64,000 nt of DNA from Burkholderiales bacterium. GTDB taxonomy: Bacteria > Pseudomonadota > Gammaproteobacteria > Burkholderiales > SHXO01. Where the stretch lies: assembly GCA_020854105.1 (NCBI GenBank), contig JADZGB010000043.1, forward strand, positions 372,001-436,000, written 5' to 3'. The notes under the pieces are model-generated. The model was not told where the DNA came from. It saw only the letters and a list, made by a program, of their open reading frames with translations, and searched no databases. Below are positions 28,777 to 37,105 of this stretch, in pieces (positions within the stretch are counted from its first letter, which is position 1; the number at the start of each line of letters is the position of its first letter). The translations under genes and the position numbers were made by a program.

Positions 28777-29376
28777 TCACCACCTCTTGTCCTTGCTGGT
28801 TTCCAACAGCGGGCGCAGCCGCTCGGCAATCGTCTCCCGGGCCCGGAAGATCCTCGATCGCACCGTCCCGATCGGGCAATCCATCACCGTCGCGATCTCT
28901 TCGTAGCTCAATCCGTCGATCTCGCGCAACACGATCGCCGTACGCAGTTCCTCGGGCAACTGCTCCATCGTGTCATTGACGGTTTTGGCGATCTGTTTGC
29001 TCATTAGTTCATTTTCCGGCGTGTTGACATCCCGGAGATATTCGCCGTCCTCGAAATTCTCGGCATCCTCGCTGTCGAATTCAGTGGTAGTCGGCGCACG
29101 CCGCCCCATGGCCACGAGATAGTTCTTGGCCGTGTTGATCCCGATCCGGTACAGCCAGGTGTAGAAGGCGCTTTCGCCGCGAAAGGACGGCAAGGCACGA
29201 TAGGCCTTGATGAACGCCTCCTGCGCCACGTCCTCGACCTCGGCCGGATCGCGGATGAACCGCGAAAGAAGGCGGCCCAGCTTGCGCTGGTACTTCAGCA
29301 CCAGCAGCTCGAACGCGTGCTTGTCCCCTCTCTGGGCGCGCTCGACCAGCTGCTGGTCGATTTCACGGTCGCTCAT
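28777..29376 (-). CDS. rpoE: ECF sigma factor RpoE/AlgU
   Basis: This 199-residue extracytoplasmic-function sigma factor directs the envelope-stress regulon. Region 2 contains FIRDPAEVEDVAQEAFIKAY and the -10 recognition part AFYTWLYRIGINTAKNYL; region 4 contains LSYEEIATVMDCPIGTVRSR. It heads the rpoE-rseA-rseB-mucD operon. A terminator lies just upstream, so it has its own promoter, probably autoregulated, though no clear sigma-E promoter was assigned. Confidence 0.96.
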   Translation of the reverse strand: MSDREIDQQLVERAQRGDKHAFELLVLKYQRKLGRLLSRFIRDPAEVEDVAQEAFIKAYRALPSFRGESAFYTWLYRIGINTAKNYLVAMGRRAPTTTEFDSEDAENFEDGEYLRDVNTPENELMSKQIAKTVNDTMEQLPEELRTAIVLREIDGLSYEEIATVMDCPIGTVRSRIFRARETIAERLRPLLETSKDKRW

Positions 29377-29408
29377 GCGGTCGTGTTCGGATGGGCCATT
29401 GGCGCAAC

Positions 29409-29434
29409 AAAAAACGCGCGAACGAGGTCGCGCG
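29409..29434 (-). terminator. Rho-independent terminator between ygfX and rpoE
   Basis: On the minus strand CGCGCGA and TCGCGCG form a perfect 7-bp stem around a 6-base loop, followed by six T (29414-29409). It would end transcription of the ygfX-like gene before rpoE. Confidence 0.85.
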
Positions 29435-29441
29435 GCTCGCC

Positions 29442-29975
29442 TCAAGTATAGCGCCCGCCGAACCGATGCGGAATCTCGCCCCCGCCATCGTCCGTATGAG
29501 GGACCGGGTCCGGATCCTTTGGTTCACCAGCCCTGCCCGGGTCGAGCGCGGGCGCTGCCGACCAGCGCAGCCACGCACGCAGCCGCCGGTGGACCTCTGC
29601 ACCGGTGCAGGCAAGCGGAACGACGAGAGTGCCACAGCGCCACGCCCCCGACGGGCGAAACCGCACGATCACCAGCGCGCCCGATACGAACGTGCTGCCG
29701 TGCAGCGCACCGACGGCGTGGCCGCCGCGGGCATCACGGATGGTGACCCATGGTGCCTCCCGGTCGCCGCGTGTCAGGCTCACCCACCGGCTCGCGTGGA
29801 AGCGCCGCAGGGTCGTGGCCAGACTGACGAGGATCAGCAGGGTAAGGGCGGCGCCGGCGCCCGGCGGCAGCGCCGCCAGCCACAGCGGGAGCAGTGCTGC
29901 CCCGTGGAGCGCCGCGGCCATCCATTGCGCCGCGGCACAGGCGCGCAGTTCGAACTCGAACGCGCTGCGGTTCAC
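29442..29975 (-). CDS. YgfX/CptA-like two-TM membrane protein
   Basis: The 177-residue protein has two adjacent TM helices near the N-terminus (QWMAAALHGAALLPLWLAAL, then GAALTLLILVSLA) followed by a soluble domain with HASRWVSL, and a polar tail. This layout and its position back-to-back with ygfZ suggest the YgfX family, which in E. coli is linked to succinate dehydrogenase assembly factor SdhE. No sdhE gene is seen here. The start is uncertain: a GTG at 29975 fits the family; a longer frame from 30041 extends into the 22-bp repeat region. Confidence 0.6.
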   Translation of the reverse strand: MNRSAFEFELRACAAAQWMAAALHGAALLPLWLAALPPGAGAALTLLILVSLATTLRRFHASRWVSLTRGDREAPWVTIRDARGGHAVGALHGSTFVSGALVIVRFRPSGAWRCGTLVVPLACTGAEVHRRLRAWLRWSAAPALDPGRAGEPKDPDPVPHTDDGGGEIPHRFGGRYT

Positions 29976-30013
29976 ACGCCCGGCCTCGCGTGCGCGCTCC
30001 CGCGCCGCTTCAC

Positions 30014-30019
30014 TATAAT
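30014..30019 (+). promoter_or_regulatory. Perfect -10 box upstream of ygfZ
   Basis: TATAAT occurs on the plus strand 139 bases before the ygfZ ATG. No good -35 was seen at 16-18 bases. If used, the whole 22-bp repeat array would be in the ygfZ leader. Confidence 0.45.
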
Positions 30020-30061
30020 CGGCCTTGCCATACCCGACCATCCAGATCGGCTTTTCCCATT

Positions 30062-30150
30062 CGACCAGATCCCTTTTCCCATTCGACCAGATCGCTTTTC
30101 CCAATCGACCAGATCGCTTTTCCCAATCGACCAGATCGGCTTTTCCCAAT
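30062..30150 (+). repeat. 22-bp tandem repeat in the ygfZ leader
   Basis: Four units of CGACCAGATCGCTTTTCCCA plus AT/TT (one unit of 23 bp) run from 30062 to 30150, two of them identical. A diverged fifth copy precedes them (30036-30061). The array ends two bases before the ygfZ start codon. Reading frames that pass through it give repetitive peptide and are rejected. Confidence 0.92.
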
Positions 30151-30152
30151 AG

Positions 30153-31163
30153 ATGAGCGCAACCATTTCCCCCGACCATCCCCTGGCTGACCGCATCGTG
30201 CCGCCCGCGCGCGCGCAGGAACGCGACGCGACTGCCGGCGAGAACGATCGGCTCGCGCTGGCCGGCAGCACGACACTGCATGCGCTGGTGGACGAGGCCG
30301 TGCTGTGCGTACAGGGCGCGGACGCCTCTGCCTTCCTGCAGGGGCAGTTCAGCAACGACATCGGACTGCTGGATCCAGACAACGCGCAGTGGACCGCCTA
30401 CTGTACCCCGCAGGGCCGTACACTCGCAATTCCATTGGCATGGCGGACACAGGGCATCGCCTTCCTCACCCTGCCCGTCGACACCGCCGGGGCGATGCTT
30501 GCCAGGCTGCGGCGCTACGTCCTGCGCGCGCGCGTGGAGTTGGTGGACGCGAGCGTCCAGCACGTCGTGCTGGGTGTCGGAGGAGCGGGTGCGGCGGACG
30601 CATTGCGTGCGGCGTGCGGAGCGGCGCCCGAGGACGATCTTGCCCGAACCGCCGGCGCGGGCGGCGAGACGCTGATCCGGCTGCGTGCGGATCTGTTCCT
30701 CGTCGTCGTGCCGGCCGGCGCCGCGCGCGCTTCATGGGACGCGCTGGCGCGGCGGTGCACACCGGCATCCGAGCGCGCCTGGCACTGGCGCCTCGTGCGT
30801 GCACGCATTCCGCGTCTGGAGCAGGCAGTGCAGGATCAGTTCGTCCCGCAGATGCTCGCCCTCGAGCAGCTCGGTGCGATCAGCTTCGACAAGGGCTGCT
30901 ATCCGGGCCAGGAGATCGTCGCGCGCGCGCAGTATCGCGGGCAGGTCAGGCGCCGGCTCGTGGCCGTGCATGCCGGTACCGGGCCGCTCGATCCCGGCCA
31001 GGCGATCCTGCGCAGCGACGGCAGCAGCGCGGGCACGGTGGTGAGCGCGGCCGCCGCTCCCGAAGGCGGATGGGATGCACTCGCGGTGCTGCTGACGGAC
31101 GCGGCAGAGGACGACACGCTGCGGCTCCAGGGCACCGGAGCGGGGTTGATCCGTCTGCCCTGA
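30153..31163 (+). CDS. ygfZ: Folate-binding Fe-S maturation protein YgfZ
   Basis: YgfZ is a tetrahydrofolate-binding protein needed for activity of several Fe-S enzymes and tRNA thio-modification. The 336-residue protein has the hallmark KGCYPGQEIVAR motif (about residues 247-258) and the GcvT-like fold with an early FLQGQFSNDI. The ATG at 30153 directly follows the repeat array, and no normal ribosome binding site lies between, so initiation may be unusual. It is followed closely by the DUF4936 gene. Confidence 0.93.
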   Translation: MSATISPDHPLADRIVPPARAQERDATAGENDRLALAGSTTLHALVDEAVLCVQGADASAFLQGQFSNDIGLLDPDNAQWTAYCTPQGRTLAIPLAWRTQGIAFLTLPVDTAGAMLARLRRYVLRARVELVDASVQHVVLGVGGAGAADALRAACGAAPEDDLARTAGAGGETLIRLRADLFLVVVPAGAARASWDALARRCTPASERAWHWRLVRARIPRLEQAVQDQFVPQMLALEQLGAISFDKGCYPGQEIVARAQYRGQVRRRLVAVHAGTGPLDPGQAILRSDGSSAGTVVSAAAAPEGGWDALAVLLTDAAEDDTLRLQGTGAGLIRLP

Positions 31164-31168
31164 GCCGG

Positions 31169-31447
31169 ATGCACGCCATCTACGTCTACTACCGCGTGCA
31201 GCCCGACCGGGCGGGCGAGGCGCGCCAGTGCATCGAGGACATGCTGGCCGCCCTGCGCGCCGAGTCCGGAATCGCTGGCCGGCTGCTGTGCAAGCGCGAC
31301 GAACCGACGCTGTGGATGGAGGTGTACGACCCGGTAGCCGACCTGCCCTCGTTCGAACGCGCCCTGGACCGTGCGGTGCACCGCGCAGGGATGACCCGGT
31401 TCCTGGCACCGGGCGGGGCGCGCAGCCTCGAGTGCTTCCTGGGCTGA
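31169..31447 (+). CDS. DUF4936 family protein
   Basis: A 92-residue protein starting MHAIYVYYRVQPDRAGEAR and containing LCKRDEPTLWMEVYD. DUF4936 proteins occur mainly in betaproteobacteria, often next to ygfZ; the fold is probably a small ferredoxin-like barrel. Function unknown. It starts 5 bases after ygfZ and ends 6 bases before the NRDE gene, so the three form an operon. Confidence 0.85.
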   Translation: MHAIYVYYRVQPDRAGEARQCIEDMLAALRAESGIAGRLLCKRDEPTLWMEVYDPVADLPSFERALDRAVHRAGMTRFLAPGGARSLECFLG

Positions 31448-31453
31448 GCCGGC

Positions 31454-32215
31454 ATGTGCCTGATCGTCGTCGCACTGGACCTGCGTACCGACTACCCCCT
31501 GATGATCGCCGCCAACCGCGACGAGTTCTTCGCCAGGCCCAGCGCACCGGCCGATTTCTGGCCGGATCTGCCACAGGTTCTGGCCGGACGCGACCTGGAG
31601 CAGGGCGGCACCTGGATGGGCATCGCACGCGGCGGACGCTTCGCGGCGGTCACCAACTTCCGTGACGGTGGACAGCGCAACGGCCGCGAGTCCCGTGGCT
31701 GGCTGGTGCGCGACTTCCTCGCCGGTGCCCTGGCACCCGAGGCCTTCCTGGTGCAGGTGCACGCCGTGCGCGACCACTACGACGGCTTCAACCTGATCGT
31801 CGGCAGTGGCCGCCATCTGCTGCACTACTCCAATCGCACCAGCCAGGTCACGCCGCTGGTCGCCGGCGTGTACGGCCTGTCCAACCATCTGCTCGACACT
31901 CCATGGCCGAAGGTCGAGCGCGCCAAGCAGGCCGTGCAGGCGCTGCAGGCGATTGCCCCGGAGGACGTCGAGACCGGCCTGATCCGTCTGCTGGCGGACG
32001 ACGCCCGCGCGCCCGACGACGAACTGCCCCGGACCGGCGTCCCGCTGGAGTGGGAACGCGTGCTGTCGAGCGCGTTCATCCGCACTGCCGGCTACGGCAC
32101 GCGTGCATCCACCCTGGTGCTTCGGGACGCGCACGGGCGCACGGTGTTTCGCGAGTCCGCGTTCGGGCCCGAAGGCGAGACGCTGGACACGCGCAGGTTC
32201 GCGGTGGAAGGCTAG
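31454..32215 (+). CDS. NRDE/TANGO2 family protein
   Basis: The 253-residue protein starts MCLIVVALDL and has the family-defining NRDE tetrapeptide at residues 21-24 (AANRDEFFARP), then GGTWMGIARGGRFAAVTNFR. Cys2 would become N-terminal after Met removal, as in Ntn-type hydrolases. The bacterial role is unknown; the human relative TANGO2 is linked to lipid and haem handling. Confidence 0.9.
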   Translation: MCLIVVALDLRTDYPLMIAANRDEFFARPSAPADFWPDLPQVLAGRDLEQGGTWMGIARGGRFAAVTNFRDGGQRNGRESRGWLVRDFLAGALAPEAFLVQVHAVRDHYDGFNLIVGSGRHLLHYSNRTSQVTPLVAGVYGLSNHLLDTPWPKVERAKQAVQALQAIAPEDVETGLIRLLADDARAPDDELPRTGVPLEWERVLSSAFIRTAGYGTRASTLVLRDAHGRTVFRESAFGPEGETLDTRRFAVEG

Positions 32216-32228
32216 ACCGTCCGGCGCG

Positions 32229-32654
32229 CTAGATGTCGCGGCGCATCGACCGGTGCGCGATGCCGGCTTCCATGAACTCCTCGCCCACGCAGGTGAAACC
32301 GTGCCGCACGTAGAACGCAAGCGCGTGCGTCTGCGCGTGCAGTCGCAGTTGTCGCATGTCCCGATGGCGGGCCTGAGCCACGAGCCAGGACAGCATGGCG
32401 TCGCCGATGCCCTGCCCGCGCCACTGCGCCAGTACCGCCATGCGGCCGATGTGTCCGTCGGGCAGCAGCCGCCCGGTGCCGATCGGCACGCCGGCCTCGT
32501 CCTCGGCCAGCACGTGGGTGCTGACGGCATCGGACGCGTCCCATTCGAGCCGCTCCGGCACGCATTGCTCGCGCACGAACACGGCGAGTCGCACCGCGCG
32601 CAGCGCTTCACGGTCGCGCGCCCAGTCGGCATCTCGCAGTCGGAACGCAGGCAT
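32229..32654 (-). CDS. GNAT-family N-acetyltransferase (ElaA/YjcF-like)
   Basis: The 141-residue protein has the acetyl-CoA site RMAVLAQWRGQGIGDAML (residues 71-88) and the late RQLRLHAQTHALAFYVRHGF typical of the YjcF/ElaA branch. The substrate is unknown. The ATG at 32654 lies only 6 bases from a TATAAT on the same strand, so the mRNA may be leaderless. Transcription is divergent from the aldolase gene. Confidence 0.88.
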   Translation of the reverse strand: MPAFRLRDADWARDREALRAVRLAVFVREQCVPERLEWDASDAVSTHVLAEDEAGVPIGTGRLLPDGHIGRMAVLAQWRGQGIGDAMLSWLVAQARHRDMRQLRLHAQTHALAFYVRHGFTCVGEEFMEAGIAHRSMRRDI

Positions 32655-32660
32655 GCGCCG

Positions 32661-32668
32661 ATTATAAT
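32661..32668. promoter_or_regulatory. Overlapping divergent -10 boxes
   Basis: The 8-base palindrome ATTATAAT contains TATAAT on both strands (plus 32663-32668, minus 32666-32661). It lies between the divergent GNAT and aldolase genes. The -35 regions are weak on both sides. Confidence 0.5.
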
Positions 32669-32700
32669 CGAGCATCTCCCACCTGCCCTCGTGCGCACGC

Positions 32701-34248
32701 ATGCTCTCGCGCTGGAATGAAGCAGACGCGGCACGGCACACCGCCCGCTCCGGTCCCGCCGGCCTGGGCCGGCGCGTGTATGCCTCGCGCCTGCTCGGCG
32801 CACAGAGCAGTCTGGTGCTGCATGGCGGCGGCAACACCTCGATGAAGGCCGGCGGAGTGCTGTACGTCAAGAGCAGCGGCAGCGATCTCGCGCAGGTCCG
32901 CGAGGAGGACTTCGCCGCGCTGGATCTGTCCGCGGTCCTCGCTCTGCGCGCGGCAGACAGCCTGGACAATGCCGGACTGCGCGCAGGCCTGGCGCGCGCT
33001 GCGCTGCGCAGCGGTCCCGGCGCGTCCATCGAGTCGCTCATGCACGCGCTGCTGCCCTGGCCCTTCGTCGATCACACGCACGCCGATGCCGTTCTCGCCA
33101 TCGTCGATACGCACGATGGCGCAGACGTCGCCGCCCGGCTCTTCGGCGAACTCGCGCCGCTGGTACCGTTCCATCCGTCCGGCTTCGCGCTGGCCAGAGC
33201 ATGCGACGCGGTCTACCGCGGCCGTGCCGGTACGCGCACCATCGGCCTTATCCTTCTCAATCACGGCGTGGTCGCCTTCGGGCACGATGCACGCGAGAGC
33301 TACGAGAACATGCTGGCCCTGGTCACGCGCGCGGAGGAGTACCTGGCATCCCGCGGGGCGTGGGCGCTGCCATCCGATCCGCGCCCCTTCGCGTGGCGAC
33401 CGCTCGACATCGCTCGCCTGCGCGCGCGCATGTGCATCGTGGCCGGGCATCCGCTGCTGCTCGCCGCACTGGAGGGGCCGTCCTGGCAGGCGTTCGCGCG
33501 CCGCGCGGATCTGCCGGCGCTGTGCGCGGCCGGACCCGCCACACCGCAGCATGCCGTCTTCCTGCGCGCGCGCACGATGGCCGGCACGAACATCGACGGA
33601 TTCGCGCGCGACTACGCCGCCGCGGTGCACGCGACCCACCCGTGCATCGCGCAGGAAGCGCCTGCAGAAGCTCCCGGGTTCGATTTCGCCCCGCGCGCGC
33701 TGGTCGACCCCGAACTCGGCGCGTGGGTCGCTGCCAGCAGCCCTGGGCAGCTGCGCATGGCGCGCGACATCGCGCAGCAGGACATGGAGATCAAGACGCG
33801 CGCCAGCGGCCACGGCGGCTACGTCGGACTGCCGGTGGCGGAGAACATCGCCGCCGAGATCCACTACGGTGGGCACGAACGCCGCCTGCGCGCCTCGGAT
33901 GGGCCCGGGACGTCCCTGCTCGGGCAGGCGGTGCTGATCCGCACCGGCGCGCGCACCGAACGCCTGCGCGCCGCGTACGCTAACGCCGGGGCCGGCGTAT
34001 TCACCGATGGGGCGCTCGAACCCGCCGCCGTCGTACGAGACACGGTGCGCCAGCTGGGCGGAATCGACGTGCTGGTGATCGACGCTCACGACCGGGCAAT
34101 GCTGGAGGAAGCCGCCCCCGTGCTCGCGGCATCACCGCACGGCGGCCATGTCGTCGTGTCGGGCGCGGCCGCCAATGCGGACGCACTGCTTCGCCGGTGC
34201 GAGGAACTCGGCGTCGCCGTCGCGCCCCTGCCCGAGGGCGTAGCATGA
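32701..34248 (+). CDS. Class II aldolase/adducin family protein with an atypical C-terminal domain
   Basis: The 515-residue protein has an N-terminal class II aldolase domain: GGGNTSMK (42-49), catalytic-type Glu111, zinc-type His125 and His127 (DHTHAD) and His188 (LLNHGVV). It resembles the aldolase half of bifunctional rhamnulose-1-phosphate aldolase/dehydrogenases. The last ~130 residues (GTSLLGQAVLIRTGA, then GGIDVLVIDAHD and GGHVVVSGAAA) look like a shortened Rossmann/SDR domain without the normal GxxxGIG or YxxxK. The gene overlaps mtnA (ATGA), suggesting that it acts on 5-methyl- or 5-deoxy-ribulose 1-phosphate. Start assignment is moderate. Confidence 0.75.
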   Translation: MLSRWNEADAARHTARSGPAGLGRRVYASRLLGAQSSLVLHGGGNTSMKAGGVLYVKSSGSDLAQVREEDFAALDLSAVLALRAADSLDNAGLRAGLARAALRSGPGASIESLMHALLPWPFVDHTHADAVLAIVDTHDGADVAARLFGELAPLVPFHPSGFALARACDAVYRGRAGTRTIGLILLNHGVVAFGHDARESYENMLALVTRAEEYLASRGAWALPSDPRPFAWRPLDIARLRARMCIVAGHPLLLAALEGPSWQAFARRADLPALCAAGPATPQHAVFLRARTMAGTNIDGFARDYAAAVHATHPCIAQEAPAEAPGFDFAPRALVDPELGAWVAASSPGQLRMARDIAQQDMEIKTRASGHGGYVGLPVAENIAAEIHYGGHERRLRASDGPGTSLLGQAVLIRTGARTERLRAAYANAGAGVFTDGALEPAAVVRDTVRQLGGIDVLVIDAHDRAMLEEAAPVLAASPHGGHVVVSGAAANADALLRRCEELGVAVAPLPEGVA

Positions 34249-35294
34249 GCAGCAGCAGGGTGGCGACCCTGCGCTGGGACGGCGCGCGCCTGCAGCTGGT
34301 CGATCAGCGCGTGCTGCCCATGGAGGAGCGCTACGTCGCCTGTGCGAACGCCGACGACGTGGTGAGGGCGATCCGCGACATGGTGGTGCGCGGCGCGCCC
34401 GCGATCGGCTGCGCCGCCGCCTACGGCGTCGCGCTCGAAGCCATGCACCTGTCCTCCACGCATGCCCGGCACTTCCGCGCCGGCCTGGACGCGGCGCTCG
34501 AGCGGCTGGCGGGCAGCCGGCCGACCGCGGTGAATCTCGCCTGGGCGCTCGCGCGCATGCGCGCCCGGGCGCAGGCCGCACCCGATCTGGAGCCGGCACG
34601 GCTCGCGCAGGCGCTGCTCGACGAAGCGCATGCAATCGCTGCCGAGGACGTGGCCGCGAACCGGCGCATGGGAGAGCTCGGCGCGGCACTCATCGAAGAC
34701 GGCACGCGCGTGCTCACGCACTGCAACGCCGGTGCACTGGCCACGGCCGGACACGGAACAGCGCTGGGCGTGATCCGCTCGGCGGTGGAGGCAGGCAAGC
34801 GGGTACACGTGTTTGCCGACGAGACGCGGCCCTTCCTGCAGGGCGCACGCCTGACCGCCTGGGAGCTGCGCCAGGACGGCATCGACGTCACCCTGATCGC
34901 GGATGTCGCCGCCGGCTACCTGATGAGCCTGGGGGAGATCGACGCCGTCATCGTAGGTGCTGACCGGATCGTGGCCAATGGCGATACGGCCAACAAGATC
35001 GGCACCTACAGCGTGGCGGTGCTGGCGCGCCGCCACGGCATTCCGTTCTACGTCGCCGCGCCCGTGTCCACGGTGGATCTGTCTCTGCGTTCGGGAGATC
35101 GCATTCCGATCGAGGAACGCGCCGCCGCGGAGGTGACCGGCTTTCGCGAAACCAGCTGGGCGCCGGCGGGAATCGGCGTACGCAATCCGGCATTCGACGT
35201 GACGCCGGCCGAACTCGTCTCCGCGATCATCACCGAGCGCGGTGTCGTGTGCCCGGTGAACGAGCGCGAACTGCGAAGGATTGCAGGAGCCTAG
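34245..35294 (+). CDS. mtnA: S-methyl-5-thioribose-1-phosphate isomerase
   Basis: MtnA converts 5-methylthioribose 1-phosphate (or 5-deoxyribose 1-phosphate) to the ribulose form. The 349-residue protein shows [16 protein letters not shown], the catalytic Cys in [18 protein letters not shown], and the catalytic Asp in [18 protein letters not shown]. It is coupled to the aldolase gene. No mtnK, mtnP or pfs is in the window. Its stop codon overlaps that of the convergent SDR gene in the sequence CTAG. Confidence 0.94.
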   Translation: MSSSRVATLRWDGARLQLVDQRVLPMEERYVACANADDVVRAIRDMVVRGAPAIGCAAAYGVALEAMHLSSTHARHFRAGLDAALERLAGSRPTAVNLAWALARMRARAQAAPDLEPARLAQALLDEAHAIAAEDVAANRRMGELGAALIEDGTRVLTHCNAGALATAGHGTALGVIRSAVEAGKRVHVFADETRPFLQGARLTAWELRQDGIDVTLIADVAAGYLMSLGEIDAVIVGADRIVANGDTANKIGTYSVAVLARRHGIPFYVAAPVSTVDLSLRSGDRIPIEERAAAEVTGFRETSWAPAGIGVRNPAFDVTPAELVSAIITERGVVCPVNERELRRIAGA

Positions 35295-36031
35295 ATCGTC
35301 GCGCCGCCGCCCACCTCGATGACGGCACCGTTGATGTAGCTGGCCTCGTCGGAAGCCAGGAACGCGTAGACGTTGGCGATCTCTTCCGGCTTGGCGAGGC
35401 GCCCTAGCGGAACGCGGCTCTTGATCGCGTCGATGACCTTGTCCGGGATGCTGTCGAGGATTCCGGTCTCGACGAAGCCGGGACACACTGCATTCGCGCG
35501 CACCCCCTTGCGGCCCAGTTCTCGCGCCCAGGTTTTCACCATGCCAATCACGCCAAACTTGCTGGCCGCGTAATTGGTCTGACCGAAGTTGCCGTACAGG
35601 CCGACCACCGAGGAAGCGTTCAGGATCACTCCCGCGCTCTGCTGCACCATGATGTCGGCGACCGCCTTGGTGCAGTTGTAGGTGCCCTTGAGGTTCACGT
35701 CGATGACCTTGTCGAACTGGACCTCGCTCATCTTCAGCAGCTGCGCGTCCTGCACGATGCCGGCATTGTTGACCAGCACGTCGACGCGACCGTACTTCTG
35801 CATGACCGCATCGACCATGGTGCGGATGGTCGCGGGCCGGGTGACGTCGACCACGAAGCCGAGGGCCTCGCCCCTGCTCTCGCGGACCTTGGCCACCGCC
35901 CCGTCCACGCCGGCCTGGTCCATGTCGCAGATGACCGCGACCGCGCCCTCGCGGGCGAACTTGAGCGCGGTCGCGAGGCCGATGCCGCGCGCCGCGCCGG
36001 TGATGATGCAAACCTTGCCTGCCAGCTTCAT
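35291..36031 (-). CDS. SDR-family 3-oxoacyl-ACP/acetoacetyl-CoA reductase
   Basis: A 246-residue short-chain dehydrogenase close to FabG and PhaB. It has the NADPH motif [12 protein letters not shown] (11-22), NNAG, the catalytic Ser in ILNASSVVG and YAASK, and the C-terminal [12 protein letters not shown]. It probably reduces 3-oxoacyl thioesters. No fab genes or phaC lie nearby, so the physiological partner is unknown. AAGGGA lies 9 bases before the ATG. Confidence 0.87.
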   Translation of the reverse strand: MKLAGKVCIITGAARGIGLATALKFAREGAVAVICDMDQAGVDGAVAKVRESRGEALGFVVDVTRPATIRTMVDAVMQKYGRVDVLVNNAGIVQDAQLLKMSEVQFDKVIDVNLKGTYNCTKAVADIMVQQSAGVILNASSVVGLYGNFGQTNYAASKFGVIGMVKTWARELGRKGVRANAVCPGFVETGILDSIPDKVIDAIKSRVPLGRLAKPEEIANVYAFLASDEASYINGAVIEVGGGATI

Positions 36032-36119
36032 CGTGAGGTCCCTTTGCGGTCCGTGGGATTCGAAGGTGGCGGCACTCTAATCCAATCTTCTGCAACGCAC
36101 AACGAACCGGCCACGCCGG

Positions 36120-37105
<986 letters not shown>

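Noticed and set aside
25597-30150. CRISPR array
   Set aside because: The two repeat arrays are direct tandem repeats without spacers, and no cas genes are present.
29972-30382. Open frame with repeated WEKRSGR/IGKSDLV peptide on the minus strand
   Set aside because: Product of the 22-bp tandem repeat, antisense to the ygfZ start.
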